Assembly: GCF_051020955.1 (NCBI RefSeq)
Contig: NW_027476099.1
Span: 1,722,001 to 1,786,000 of the forward strand
Reading direction: 5' to 3'
Source of the DNA: Megalopta genalis
Taxonomy: Eukaryota > Arthropoda > Insecta > Hymenoptera > Halictidae
Length of the DNA stretch: 64,000 nt
The notes beneath the pieces are model-generated. The model saw only the letters and a list, made by a program, of their open reading frames with translations. It was not told where the DNA came from and ran no database searches. A program made the translations under genes and the position numbers. Positions 38,641-51,220 of the stretch are shown in pieces. Position 1 is the first letter of the stretch. The number at the start of each line of letters is the position of its first letter.

Positions 38641-40240
38641 TTCATTTGTTCATTTGTTTATTTGTTCATTTGTTCATTTGTCCATTTCTTTATTTGTTCT
38701 TTTGTTCATTTCTTCAATTCTTCATTCGTTCCATTGTCTATTCGCTCATTTGTTCATTTGGTCATTTGGTCATTTGTTCATTCGTTCATTTGTTCATTTG
38801 TCCATTTGTCCATTTGTTCATTTGTTCATTTGTTCATTTGTTCATTTGTTCATTTGTTCATTTCTTCAATTGTTCATTTGTTCATTTGTACATTTGTTCA
38901 TTTGTCTATTCGCTCATTTGTTTATTTGTTCATTCGTTCATTTCTCTATTCGCTCATTTGTTCGTTTGCTCATTTGTTCATTTGTTCATTTGTTCATTTA
39001 TCCATTTGTTCATTCGTTCATTTGTTCATTTGTCCATTTGTCCATTTGTTCATTTGTTCATTTGTTCATTTGTTCATTTGTTCATTTCTTCAATTGTTCA
39101 TTTGTTCATTTGTACATTTGTTCATTTGTTCATTTGTTCATTTGTTCATTTGTTCATTTGTTCATATGTTCATTTGTTCATTTGTTCATTTGTTCATTTG
39201 TCCATTTGTTTATTTGTTCATTTGTTCATTTGGTCATTTGTTTATTTGTTCATTTGTTCATTTGTTCATTTGTTCATTTGTTCATTTGTTCATTTGTTCA
39301 TTTGTTCATTTGTTCATTTGTTCATTTGTTCATTTGTTCATTCGTTCATTTGTCTATGCGCTCATTTGTTTATTTGTTCTTTCGTTCATTTGTCTATTCG
39401 CTCATTTCTTCATTTGTTCGTTTGCTCATTTGTTCATTTGTTCATTTGTTCATTTGTTCATTTGTTCATTTGTTCATTTGTTCATATGTTCATTTGTTCA
39501 TTCGTTCATTTCTTCAATTCTTCATTCGTTCCATTGTCTATTCGCTCATTTGTTCATTTGTTCATTTGTTCATTTGTTCATTAGTTAATTTGTTCATTCG
39601 TTCATTCGTTCATTTGTTCATTTGTTAATTTGTTCATTCGTTCATTTGTTCATTCGTTCATTTGTCTATTCGCTCATTTGTTCATTTGTTCATTTGTTCA
39701 TTTGTTCATTTCTTCAATTGTTCATTTGTTCATTTGTACATTTGTTCATTTGTTCATTTGTTCATTTGTTCATTTGTTCATTTGTTCATTTGTTCATTTG
39801 TTCATTTGTTCATTTGTTTATTTGTTCATTTGTTCATTTGTTCATTTGTTCATTTGTTCATTTGTTCATTTGTTCATTTGTTCATTCGTTCATTTGTTCA
39901 TTTGTTCATTTGTTCATTTGTTCATTTGTTCATTTGTTCATTTGTTCATTTGTTCATTTGTACATTTGTTCATTCGTTCATTTGTTCATTTGTTCATTTG
40001 TTCATTTGTTCATTTGTTCATTTGTTCATTTGTTCTTTCGTTCATCTGTCTATTCGCTCATTTCTTCATTTGTTCGTTTGCTCATTTGTTCATTTGTTCA
40101 TTTGTTCATTTGTTAAAATGATCATTTGTAAATTTGTTGATTTGTCCATTTGTTCATTTGTTCATTTCTTTACTTATTCATTTGTTCATTTCTTTTTTTG
40201 TTCATTTGTTCCTTAGTTCATTTGTTCATTTGTTCATTTG
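38641..40240. repeat. Zeta-gamma copy (matches 34,570-36,120)
   Basis: P near 38,707, two TTCAATTG sites, CATATG near 39,165, E at about 39,351, P near 39,514, TTCATTAG-TTAATTTG near 39,580 and C' at 40,116-40,127 repeat the 34.6-36.1 kb series at offsets of 4,065 rising to 4,113. The distance from the C' at 36,003 is 514 units plus one base. The odd base is the TTCAATTTG shift at 37,929. Confidence 0.83.
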
Positions 40241-41430
40241 TTCATTTGTTCTTTTTTTCATTCGTTCATTTGTTCATTTGTTCATTCGTTCATTTGTTCA
40301 TTTGTCCGTTTGTTCATTTGTTCATTTGTTCATTTGTTCATTTGTTCATTTGTTCATTCGTTCATTTGTTCATTTGTTCATTCGTTCATTTGTTCATTTG
40401 TTCATTTGTTTATTTGTTCATTTGTTCATTTGTCCATTTGTTCATTTGTTCATTTCTTTATTTGTTCTTTTGTTCATTTCTTCAATTCTTCATTCGTTCC
40501 ATTGTCTATTCGCTCATTTGTTCATTTGGTCATTTGGTCATTTGTTCATTCGTTCATTTGTTCATATGTCCATTTGTCCATTTGTTCATTTGTTCATTTG
40601 TTCATTTGTTCATTTGTTCATTTCTTCAATTGTTCATTTGTTCATTTGTACATTTGTTCATTTGTCTAATCGCTCATTTGTTTATTTGTTCATTCGTTCA
40701 TTTCTCTATTCGCTCATTTGTTCATTTGTTCGTTTGCTCATTTGTTCATTTGTTCATTTGTTCATTTGTTCATTTATCCATTTGTTCATTCGTTCATTTG
40801 TTCATTTGTCCATTTGTCCATTTGTTCATTTCTTCATTTGTTCATTTGTTCATTTGTTCATTTCTTCAATTGTTCATTTGTTCATTTGTACATTTGTTCA
40901 TTTGTTCATTTGTTCATTTGTTCATTTGTTCATTTGTTCATTTGTTCATTTGTTCATTTGTTCATTTGTTCATTTGTTCATTTGTTCATTTGTTCATTTG
41001 TTCATTTGTTCATTTGTTCATTTGTTCATTTGTTCATTTGTTCATTTTTTCATTTGTTCATTTGTTCATTTGTTCATTTGTTCATTTGTTCATTTGCTCA
41101 TTTGTTCATTTGTTCATTTGTTCATTTGTTCATTTGTTCATTCGTTCATTTGTCTATGCGCTCATTTGTTTATTTGTTCTTTCGTTCATTTGTCTATTCG
41201 CTCATTTGTTCATTTGTTCATTTGTTCATTTGTTCATTTGTTCATCTGTTCATTTGTTCATTTGTTCATTTGTTCATTTGTTCATTTGTTCATTTGTTCA
41301 TTTGTTCATTTGTTCATTTGTTCATTTGTTCATTTGTTCATTTGTTCATTTGTTCATTTGTTCATTTGTTCATTTGTTCATTTGTTCATTTGTTCATTTG
41401 TTCATTTGTCCATTTGTACATTTGTTCATT
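40241..41430. repeat. Zeta variant with E site and plain run
   Basis: A T7 run near 40,250, TCCGTTTG near 40,309, P near 40,478, TCTAATCG near 40,674 (shared only with 36,336) and TTCAATTG near 40,625 and 40,865 are followed by a mostly plain stretch, E near 41,152, TTCATCTG at 41,241 and 20 pure units to TCCATTTG at 41,409. Confidence 0.8.
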
Positions 41431-42320
41431 TCTTTATTAGTTCATTTGTTCATTTCTTTACTTGATCATCTGTTCATTTGTTCATTTGTTCATTTGTTCG
41501 TTTGTTCATTTGTTCATTTGTTCGTTTGTTCATTTGTTTATTTGTTCATTTGTTCATTTGTTCATTTGTTCATTTGTTCATTTGTTCATTTGTTCATTTG
41601 TTCACTTGTTCATTTGTTCATTTAATCATTTGTTCATTTGTTCATTTGTTCATTTGTTCATTTGTTCATTTGTTCATTTGTTCATTTGTTCATTTGTCCA
41701 TTTGTTCATTTGTTCATTTGTTCATTTGTTCATTCGTTCGTTTCTTCAATTCTTCATTCGTACCATTGTCTATTCGCTCATTTGTTCATTTGTTCATTTG
41801 TTCATTTGTTCATTTGTCCATTTGTTCATTTGTTCATTTGTTCATTTGCTCATTTGTTCATTTGTTCATTTGTTCATTTGTTCATTTGTTCACTTTCTCA
41901 TTTGTTCATTTGTTCATTTGTTCGTTTGTTCGTTTGTTCATTTGTTCACTTGCTCATTTGTTCATTTGTGCATTTGTTCATTTGTTCATTTGTTCGTTTG
42001 TTCGTTTGTTCGTTTGTTCATTTGTTCATTTGTTCATTTGTTCATTTATTCATTTGTTCATTTGTTCATTTGTTCATTTGTTCATTTGTGTATTCGCTCA
42101 TCTGTTCATTTGTTCATTTGTTCATTTGCTCATTTGTTCATTTGTTCATTTGTTCATTTGTTCATTTGTTCATTTGTTCATTTGTTCATATGTTTATTTG
42201 TTCATTTGTTCATTTGTTCATTTGTTCATTTGTTCAATTGTTCGTTTGTTCGTTTGTTCATTTGTTCATTTGTTCATTTGTTCATTTGTTCATTTGTTCA
42301 ATTGTTCATTTGTTCAATTG
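41431..42320. repeat. Left arm of TTCGTTTG module 1
   Basis: It opens with TTTCTTTATTAG and TTTCTTTACTTGATCATCTG near 41,430-41,472, the landmark found upstream of all four TTCGTTTG blocks. A TTCATTCG-TTCGTTTC pair with P lies near 41,733. CACTTTCTC near 41,891, TGCATTTG near 41,968, TGTATTCG near 42,088, and several TTCAATTG and TTCGTTTG units near 42,235-42,320 lead into the block. The same arm lies at 51,221-52,262. Confidence 0.83.
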
Positions 42321-42768
42321 TTCGTTTGTTCGTTTGTTCGTTTGTTCGTTTGTTCGTTTGTTCGTTTGTTCGTTTGTTCGTTTGTTCGTTTGTTCGTTTG
42401 TTCGTTTGTTCGTTTGTTCGTTTGTTCGCTTGTTCGTTTGTTCGTTTGTTCGTTTGTTCGTTTGTTCGTTTGTTCGTTTGTTCGTTTGTTCGTTTGTTCG
42501 TTTGTTCGCTTGTTCGTTTGTTCGTTTGTTCGTTTGTTCGTTTGTTCGTTTGTTCGTTTGTTCGTTTGTTCGTTTGTTCGTTTGTTCGTTTGTTCGTTTG
42601 TTCGTTTGTTCGTTTGTTCGTTTGTTCGTTTGTTCGTTTGTTCGTTTGTTCGTTTGTTCGTTTGTTCGTTTGTTCGTTTGTTCGTTTGTTCGTTTGTTCG
42701 TTTGTTCGTTTGTTCGTTTGTTCGTTTGTTCGTTTGTTCGTTTGTTCGTTTGTTCGTTTGTTCGTTTC
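42321..42768. repeat. Homogeneous (TTCGTTTG)56 block 1
   Basis: Fifty-six units carry G in place of A at unit position 4, giving one CpG every 8 bases. Two TTCGCTTG variants lie at 42,425 and 42,505, ten units apart. The block ends with TTCGTTTC, then TTCATTTG and a 9-base register shift (TTCCTTTT then GGTCATTTG). The minus strand is open here because the change removes the TGA of the canonical unit; it would read TNEQTNKR repeats. Confidence 0.95.
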
Positions 42769-43330
42769 TTCATTTGTTCCTTTTGGTCATTTGTTCATTT
42801 GTTCATTTGTTCATTTGTTCATTTGTTCTTTTGTTCATTGGTCCATTTGTTCATTTGTTCATTTCTTTATTTGTTCATTTGTTCATTTCTTTACTTGTTC
42901 ATCTGTTCATTTGTTCATTTGCTGATTTGTTCATTTGTTCATTTGTTCATTTGTTCTTTTGTTCATTTGTTCATTTGTTCATTTGTTCATTTGTTCATTT
43001 GTCTATTCGCTCATTTGTTCATTCGTTCATTTGTTCAGTTGTTCATTTGTTCACTTGCTCATTTGTTCATTTGTTCATTTCTTCATTTGTTCATTTGTTC
43101 ATTTGTTCATTTGTTAATTTGTTCATTTGTTCGTTTGTTCGTTTGTTCATTTGTTCATTTGTTCATTTGTTCATTTATCCATTTGTTCATTCGTTCATTT
43201 GTTCATTTGTTCATTTGTTCATTTGTTCACTTGTTCATTTGTTCATTTGTTCATTTGTTCTTTCGTTCATTTGTCTATTCGCTCATTTCTTCATTTGTTC
43301 GTTTGCTCATTTGTTCATTTGTTCATTTGT
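42769..43330. repeat. Right arm of TTCGTTTG module 1
   Basis: After the GG register shift at about 42,783 come TTGGTCC near 42,838, TTTCTTTATTTG and TTTCTTTACTTG sites, CTGATTTG near 42,922, TCTATTCG near 43,003, a TTAATTTG and TTCGTTTG cluster near 43,112-43,145 and plain units. It matches 52,783-53,190 and 61,011-61,405. Confidence 0.85.
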
Positions 43331-45124
43331 TCAAATGATCATTTGTAAATTTGTTGATTTGTCCATTTGTTCATTTGTTCAATCGTTCATTCGTTCATTT
43401 GTTCATTTGTTCATTTGTTCATTTGTTCATTCGTTCATTTTTCTATTCGCTCATTTTTTCATTTGTTCGTTTGCTCATGTGTTCATTTGTTCATTTGTTC
43501 ATTTGTTCATTTGTTCATTTGTTCATTTGTTCATTTGTTCATTTGTACATTTGTTCATTTGTTCTTTTGTTCATTTCTTCAATTCTTCATTCGTTCCATT
43601 GTCTATTCGCTCATTTGTTCATTTGGTCATTTGTTCATTCGTTCATTTTTTTTCATTTGTTCATTTGTTCATTTGTTCATTTGTTCATTTGTTCATTTGC
43701 TCATTTGTTCATTTGTCCATTTGTTCATTTGTTCACTTGTCCATTTGTTCGTTTGTTCACTTGTTCATTTGTTCGTTTGTTCAATCGTTCAAATGATTAT
43801 TCGACCATTTGTTTATTTGTTCATTTGTTCATTTGTTCATTTGCTCATCTGTCCATTTGTTCATTTGTTCATTTGTTTATTTGTTCATTTGTTCATTTGT
43901 TCATTTGTTCATTTGTTCATTTGTTCATTTGTTCATTTGTTCAATTGTTCATTTGTTCATTTGTTCATTCGTTCATTCGTTCATTTGTTCATTTGTTCAT
44001 TTGTTCATTTGTTCATTTGTTCATTTGTTCGTTTGCTCATGTGTTCATTTGTTCATTTGTTCATTTGTTCATTTGTTCACTTTGTTCATTTGTTCATTTG
44101 TACATTTGTTCATTTGTTCATTTGTTCATTTGTTCATTTGTTCATTTGTTCATTTGTTCATTTGTTCATTTGACCATTTGTTCATTTGTTCATTTGTTCA
44201 TTCGTTCATTCGTTCATTCGTTCATTCGTTCATTCGTTAATTTGTTAATTTGTTCATTTGTTCATTTGTTCATTTGTTCATTTGTTAATTTGTTCATTTG
44301 TTCATTTTTTCATTTGTTCATGTGTTCATTTGTTCATTTGTAAATTTGTTCATTTGTTCATTTGTTCATTTGTTCATTTGTTCATTTGTCCATTTGTTTA
44401 TTTGTTCATTTGTTCATTTGGTCATTTGTTTATTTGTTCATTTGTTCATTTGTTCATTTGTTCATTTGTTCATTTGTTCATTTGTTCATTTGTTCATTTG
44501 TTCATTTGTTCATTCGTTCAGTTGTCTATGCGCTCATTTGTTTATTTGTTCTTTCGTTCATTTGTCTATTCGCTCATTTCTTCATTTGTTCGTTTGCTCA
44601 TTTGTTCATTTGTTCATTTGTTCATTTGTTCATTTGTTCATTTGTTCATTTGTTCATTTGTTCATTCGTTCATTTCTTCAATTCTTCATTCGTTCCATTG
44701 TCTATTCGCTCATTTGTTCATTTGTTCATTAGTTCATTTGTTCATTCGTTCATTCGTTCATTTGTTCATTTGTTAATTTGTTCATTCGTTCATTTGTTCA
44801 TTCGTTCATTTGTTCATTCGTTCATTTGTCTATTCGCTCATTTGTTCATTTGTTCATTTGTTCATTTGTTCATTTGTTCGTTTGTCCATTTGTTCGTTTG
44901 TTCGTTTGTTCATTTGTAAATTTGTTCATTTGTTCATTTGTTCATTTGTTCATTTGTTCATTTGTTCATTTGTCCATTTGTTTATTTGTTCATTTGTTCT
45001 TTTGGTCATTTGTTTATTTGTTCATTTGTTCATTTGTTCATTTGTTCATTTGTTCATTTGTTCATTTGTTCATTTGTTCATTTGTTCGTTTGTTCACTTG
45101 TTCATTTGTTCGTTTGTTCAATCG
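43331..45124. repeat. C-B-G-E series, first of three copies
   Basis: Palindrome C at 43,332-43,345, TTCATTTT-TCTATTCG near 43,436, P near 43,574, a T8 run near 43,646, B at 43,791, G at 44,076, a run of TTCATTCG units near 44,200-44,235, TTAATTTG units, and E near 44,527 with a private TTCAGTTG. P lies near 44,676, then mixed TTCGTTTG/TCCATTTG units near 44,880. The same order lies at 54,050-55,285 and 62,310-63,570. Confidence 0.85.
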
Positions 45125-46605
45125 TTCAAATGATTATTCGACCATTTGTTCATTTGTTCATTTGTTCATTTGTTCATTTGCTCATCTGTCCATTTGTTCA
45201 TTTGTTCATTTGTTTATTTGTTCATTTGTTCATTTGTTCATTTGTTCATTTGTTCATTTGTTCATTTGTTCATTTGTTCATTTGTTCAATTCTTCATTTG
45301 TTCATTTGTTCATTTGTCTATTCGCTCATTTGTTTATTTGTTCATTCGTTCATTTCTCTATTCGCTCATTTGTTCATTTGTTCGTTTGCTCATTTGTTCA
45401 TTTGTTCATTTGTTTATTTGTTCATTTGTTCATTTGTTCATTTGTTCATATGTTCATTTGTTCATTTGTCCATTTGTTCATTTGTTCTTTTTTTCATTCG
45501 TTCATTTGTTCATTTGTTCATTCGTTCATTTGTTCATTTGTCCGTTTGTTCATTTGTTCATTTGTTCATTTGTTCATTTGTTCATTTGTTCATTCGTTCA
45601 TTTGTTCATTTGTTCATTTGTTTATTTGTTCATTTGTTCATTTGTCCTTTTGTTCATTTGTTCATTTCTTTATTTGTTCTTTTGTTCATTTCTTCAATTC
45701 TTCATTCGTTCCATTGTCTATTCGCTCATTTGTTCATTTTGTCATTTGGTCATTTGTTCATTCGTTCATTTGTTCATTTGTCCATTTGTCCATTTGTTCA
45801 TTTGTTCATTTGTTCATTTGTTCATTTGTTCATTTGTTCATTTCTTCAATTGTTCATTTGTTCATTTGTACATTTGTTCATTTGTCTATTCGCTCATTTG
45901 TTTATTTGTTCATTCGTTCATTTCTCTATTCGCTCATTTGTTCATTTGTTCGTTTGCTCATTTGTTCATTTGTTCATTTGTTCATTTGTTCATTTATCCA
46001 TTTGTTCATTCGTTCATTTGTTCATTTGTCCATTTGTCCATTTGTTCATTTGTTCATTTGTTCATTTGTTCATTTGTTCATTTGTTCATTTGTTCATTTG
46101 TTCATTTCTTCAATTGTTCATTTGTTCATTTGTACATTTGTTCGTTTGTTCATTTGTTCATTTGTTCATTTGTTCATTTGTTCATTTGTTCATTTGTTTA
46201 TTTGTTCATTTGTTCATTTGTTCATTTGTTCATTTGTTCATTTGTTCATTTGTTCATTCGTTCATTTGTTCATTCGTTCATTTGTTCATTTGTTCATTTG
46301 TTCATTTGTTCATTTGTTCATTTGTTCATTTGTTCATTCGTTCATTTGTTCATTTGTTCATTTGTTCATTTGTTCATTTGTTCATTTGTTCATTTGTTCA
46401 TTTGTTCTTTCGTTCATTTGTCTATTCGCTCATTTCTTCATTTGTTCGTTTGCTCATTTGTTCATTTGTTCATTTGTTCATTTGTTAAAATGATCATTTG
46501 TAAATTTGTTGATTTGTCCATTTGTTCATTTGTTCATTTCTTTATTTATTCATTTGTTCATTTCTTTTTTTGTTCATTTGTTCCTTAGTTCATTTGTTCA
46601 TTTGT
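45125..46605. repeat. Zeta block (C' type), copy of 32,995-34,440
   Basis: B at 45,128, TTCAATTC near 45,290, CATATG near 45,449, T7 near 45,488, TCCGTTTG near 45,541, P near 45,690, two TTCAATTG sites, C' at 46,488-46,499 and the T7/TTCCTTAG site. A TGTCATTTG variant near 45,740 replaces the first of the paired GTCATTTG units. Confidence 0.84.
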
Positions 46606-47685
46606 TCATTTGTTCATTTGTTCATTTGTTCTTTTTTTCATTCGTTCATTTGTTCATTTGTTCATTCGTTCATTTGTTCATTTGTCCGTTTGTTCATTTG
46701 TTCATTTGTTCATTTGTTCATTTGTTCATTTGTTCATTCGTTCATTTGTTCATTTGTTCATTTGTTTATTTGTTCATTTGTTCATTTGTCCATTTGTTCA
46801 TTTGTTCATTTCTTTATTTGTTCTTTTGTTCATTTCTTCAATTCTTCATTCGTTCCATTGTCTATTCGCTCATTTGTTCATTTGGTCATTTGGTCATTTG
46901 TTCATTCGTTCATTTGTTCATTTGTCCATTTGTCCATTTGTTCATTTGTTCATTTGTTCATTTGTTCATTTGTTCATTTGTTCATTTCTTCAATTGTTCA
47001 TTTGTTCATTTGTACATTTGTTCATTTGTCTATTCGCTCATTTGTTTATTTGTTCATTCGTTCATTTCTCTATTCGCTCATTTGTTCATTTGTTCGTTTG
47101 CTCATTTGTTCATTTGTTCATTTGTTCATTTATCCATTTGTTCATTCGTTCATTTGTTCATTTGTCCATTTGTCCATTTGTTCATTTGTTCATTTGTTCA
47201 TTTGTTCATTTGTTCATTTGTTCATTTCTTCAATTGTTCATTTGTTCATTTGTACATTTGTTCATTTGTTCATTTGTTCATTTGTTCATTTGTTCATTTG
47301 TTCATTTGTTCATTTGTTCATTTGTTCATTTGTTTATTTGTTCATTTGTTCATTTGTTCATTTGTTCATTTGTTCATTTGTTCATTTGTTCATTCGTTCA
47401 TTTGTTCATTTCTTCATTTGTTCATTTGTTCATTTGTTCATTTGTTCATTTGTTCATTTGTTCATTTGTTCATTTGTTCATTTGTTCATTTGTTCATTTG
47501 TTCTTTCGTTCATTTCTTCATTTGTTCGTTTGCTCATTTGTTCATTTGTTCATTTGTTCATTTGTTAAAATGATCATTTGTAAATTTGTTCATTTGTCCA
47601 TTTGTTCATTTGTTCATTTCTTTATTTATTCATTTGTTCATTTCTTTTTTTGTTCATTTGTTCCTTAGTTCATTTGTTCATTTGT
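46606..47685. repeat. Zeta unit, C' to C' 1,080 bp (135 units)
   Basis: T7 near 46,630, TCCGTTTG, P near 46,836, paired GTCATTTG, two TTCAATTG sites and C' at 47,568-47,579. The TCTATTCG-CTCATTTG dimer normally found after TTCTTTCG is deleted near 47,510, and TTGATTTG after C' is TTCATTTG here. Confidence 0.82.
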
Positions 47686-48600
47686 TCATTTGTTCATTTG
47701 TTCATTTGTTCATTCGTTCATTCGTTCATTTGTTCATTTGTTCATTTGTTCATTTGTTCATTTGTTCATTTGTTCATTTGTTCATTTGTTCATTCGTTCA
47801 TTTTTCTATTCGCTCATTTTTTCATTTGTTCGTTTGCTCATGTGTTCATTTGTTCATTTGTTCATTTGTTCATTTGTTCACTTTGTTCATTTGTTCATTT
47901 GTACATTTGTTCATTTGTTCATTTGTTCATTTGTTCATTTGTTCATTTGTTCATTTGTTCATTTGTTCATTTGACCATTTGTTCATTTGTTCATTTGTTC
48001 ATTCGTTCATTCGTTCATTCGTTCATTCGTTCATTCGTTAATTTGTTAATTTGTTCATTTGTTCATTTGTTCATTTGTTAATTTGTTCATTTGTTCATTT
48101 GTTCATTTGTTCATTTTTTCATTTGTTCATGTGTTCATTTGTTCATTTGTAAATTTGTTCATTTGTTCATTTGTTCATTTGTTCATTTGTTCATTTGTCC
48201 ATTTGTTTATTTGTTCATTTGTTCATTTGGTCATTTGTTTATTTGTTCATTTGTTCATTTGTTCATTTGTTCATTTGTTCATTTGTTCATTTGTTCATTT
48301 GTTCATTTGTTCATTCGTTCATTTGTCTATGCGCTCATTTGTTTATTTGTTCTTTCGTTCATTTGTCTATTCGCTCATTTCTTCATTTGTTCGTTTGCTC
48401 ATTTGTTCACTTGTTCATTTGTTCATTTGTTCATTTGTTCATTTGTTCATTTGTTCATTTGTTCATTTGTTCATTTGTTCATTCGTTCATTTCTTCAATT
48501 CTTCATTCGTTCCATTGTCTATTCGCTCATTTGTTCATTTGTTCATTTGTTCATTTGTTCATTAGTTAATTTGTTCATTCGTTCATTCGTTCATTTGTTC
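47686..48600. repeat. Beta-gamma segment inserted among zeta units
   Basis: TTCATTTT-TCTATTCG near 47,798, G at 47,877, a TTCATTCG run near 48,000-48,040, TTAATTTG units, TCCATTTG-TTTATTTG, E near 48,327, P near 48,490 and TTCATTAG-TTAATTTG near 48,563. It parallels 43,970-44,760. Confidence 0.82.
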
Positions 48601-50360
48601 ATTTGTTAATTTGTTCATTCGTTCATTTGTTCATTCGTTCATTTGTCTATTCGCTCATTTGTTCATTTGTTCATTTGTTCATTTGTTCATTTGTTCATTT
48701 GTTCATTTGTTCATTTGTTCATTTGTTCATTTGTTCATTTGTTCATTTGTTCATTTGTTCATTTCTTCAATTGTTCATTTGTTCATTTGTACATTTGTTC
48801 ATTTGTTCATTTGTTCATTTGTTCATTTGTTCATTTGTTCATTTGTTCATTTGTTCATTTGTTTATTTGTTCATTTGTTCATTTGTTCATTTGTTCATTT
48901 GTTCATTTGTTCATTTGTTCATTTGTTCATTCGTTCAATTGTTCATTTGTTCATTTGTTCATTTGTTCATTTGTTCATTTGTTCATTTGTTCATTTGTTC
49001 ATTTGTTCATTCGTTCATTTGTTCATTTGTTCATTTGTTCATTTGTTCATTTGTTCATTTGTTCATTTGTTCATTTGTTCATTTGTTCATTTGTTCATTT
49101 GTTCATTTGTTCATTTGTTCTTTCGTTCATTTGTCTATTCGCTCATTTCTTCATTTGTTCGTTTGCTCATTTGTTCATTTGTTCATTTGTTAAAATGATC
49201 ATTTGTAAATTTGTTGATTTGTCCATTTGTTCATTTGTTCATTTCTTTATTTATTCATTTGTTCATTTCTTTTTTTGTTCATTTGTTCCTTAGTTCATTT
49301 GTTCATTTGTTCATTTGTTCATTTGTTCTTTTTTTCATTCGTTCATTTGTTCATTTGTTCATTCGTTCATTTGTTCATTTGTCCGTTTGTTCATTTGTTC
49401 ATTTGTTCATTTGTTCATTTGTTCATTTGTTCATTTGTTCATTCGTTCATTTGTTCATTTGTTCATTTGTTTATTTGTTCATTTGTTCATTTGTCCATTT
49501 GTTCATTTGTTCATTTCTTTATTTGTTCTTTTGTTCATTTCTTCAATTCTTCATTCGTTCCATTGTCTATTCGCTCATTTGTTCATTTGGTCATTTGGTC
49601 ATTTGTTCATTCGTTCATTTGTTCATTTGTCCATTTGTCCATTTGTTCATTTGTTCATTTGTTCATTTGTTCATTTGTTCATTTGTTCATTTGTTCATTT
49701 CTTCAATTGTTCATTTGTTCATTTGTACATTTGTTCATTTGTCTATTCGCTCATTTGTTTATTTGTTCATTCGTTCATTTCTCTATTCGCTCATTTGTTC
49801 ATTTGTTCGTTTGCTCATTTGTTCATTTGTTCATTTGTTCATTTATCCATTTGTTCATTCGTTCATTTGTTCATTTGTCCATTTGTCCATTTGTTCATTT
49901 GTTCATTTGTTCATTTGTTCATTTGTTCATTTGTTCATTTCTTCAATTGTTCATTTGTTCATTTGTACATTTGTTCATTTGTTCATTTGTTCATTTGTTC
50001 ATTTGTTCATTTGTTCATTTGTTCATTTGTTCATTTGTTTATTTGTTCATTTGTTCATTTGTTCATTTGTTCATTTGTTCATTTGTTCATTTGTTCATTT
50101 GTTCATTTGTTCATTCGTTCATTTGTTCATTTGTTCATTTGTTCATTTGTTCATTTGTTCATTTGTTCATTTGTTCTTTCGTTCATTTGTCTATTCGCTC
50201 ATTTCTTCATTTGTTCGTTTGCTCATTTGTTCATTTGTTCATTTGTTCATTTGTTAAAATGATCATTTGTAAATTTGTTGATTTGTCCATTTGTTCATTT
50301 GTTCATTTCTTTATTTATTCATTTGTACATTTCTTTTTTTGTTCATATGTTCCTTAGTTC
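48601..50360. repeat. Zeta units with C' at 49,193 and 50,257
   Basis: Plain units and TTCAATTG near 48,768 lead to C' at 49,193-49,204. A full zeta unit of 1,064 bases (133 units) runs to the C' at 50,257-50,268. The T7/TTCCTTAG site after 50,257 carries CATATG, as in the left-hand copies at 1.56, 6.9 and 11.76 kb. The other C' copies have CATTTG there. Confidence 0.82.
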
Positions 50361-51220
50361 ATTTGTTCATTTGTTTATTTGTTCATTTGTTCATTTGTTC
50401 ATTCGTTCATTCGTTCATTTGTTCATTTGTTCATTTGTTCATTTGTTCATTTGTTCATTTGTTCATTTGTTCATTTGTTCATTCGTTCATTTTTCTATTC
50501 GCTCATTTTTTCATTTGTTCGTTTGCTCATGTGTTCATTTGTTCATTTGTTCATTTGTTCATTTGTTCACTTTGTTCATTTGTTCATTTGTACATTTGTT
50601 CATTTGTTCATTTGTTCATTTGTTCATTTGTTCATTTGTTCATTTGACCATTTGTTCATTTGTTCATTTGTTCATTCGTTCATTCGTTCATTTGTTCATT
50701 TGTTAATTTGTTCATTCGTTCATTTGTTCATTCGTTCATTTGTCTATTCGCTCATTTGTTCATTTGTTCATTTGTTCATTTGTTCATTTGTTCATTTGTT
50801 CGTTTGTCCATTTGTTCGTTTGTTCGTTTGTTCATTTGTAAATTTGTTCATTTGTCCATTTGTTTATTTGTTCATTTGTTCTTTTGGTCATTTGTTTATT
50901 TGTTCATTTGTTCATTTGTTCATTTGTTCATTTGTTCATTTGTTCATTTGTTCATTTGTTCATTTGTTCATTTGTTCATTCGTTCATTTGTCTATGCGCT
51001 CATTTGTTTATTTGTTCTTTCGTTCATTTGTCTATTCGCTCATTTGATCATTTGTTCATTTGTTCATTTGTTCGTTTGTTCATCTGTTCATATGTTCATT
51101 TGTTCATTTGTTCATTTGTTCATTTGTTCATTTGTTCATTCGTTCATTTGTTCATTTGTTCATTTGTTCATTTGTTCATTTGTTCATTTGTCCATTTGTA
51201 CATTTGTTCATTTCTTTATT
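50361..51220. repeat. Beta-gamma segment before TTCGTTTG module 2
   Basis: TTCATTTT-TCTATTCG near 50,485, G at 50,566, mixed TTCGTTTG/TCCATTTG units near 50,800-50,830, TTCTTTTGGTC near 50,880, E near 50,991, and ATCATTTG and CATATG units near 51,046-51,090. Confidence 0.8.
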
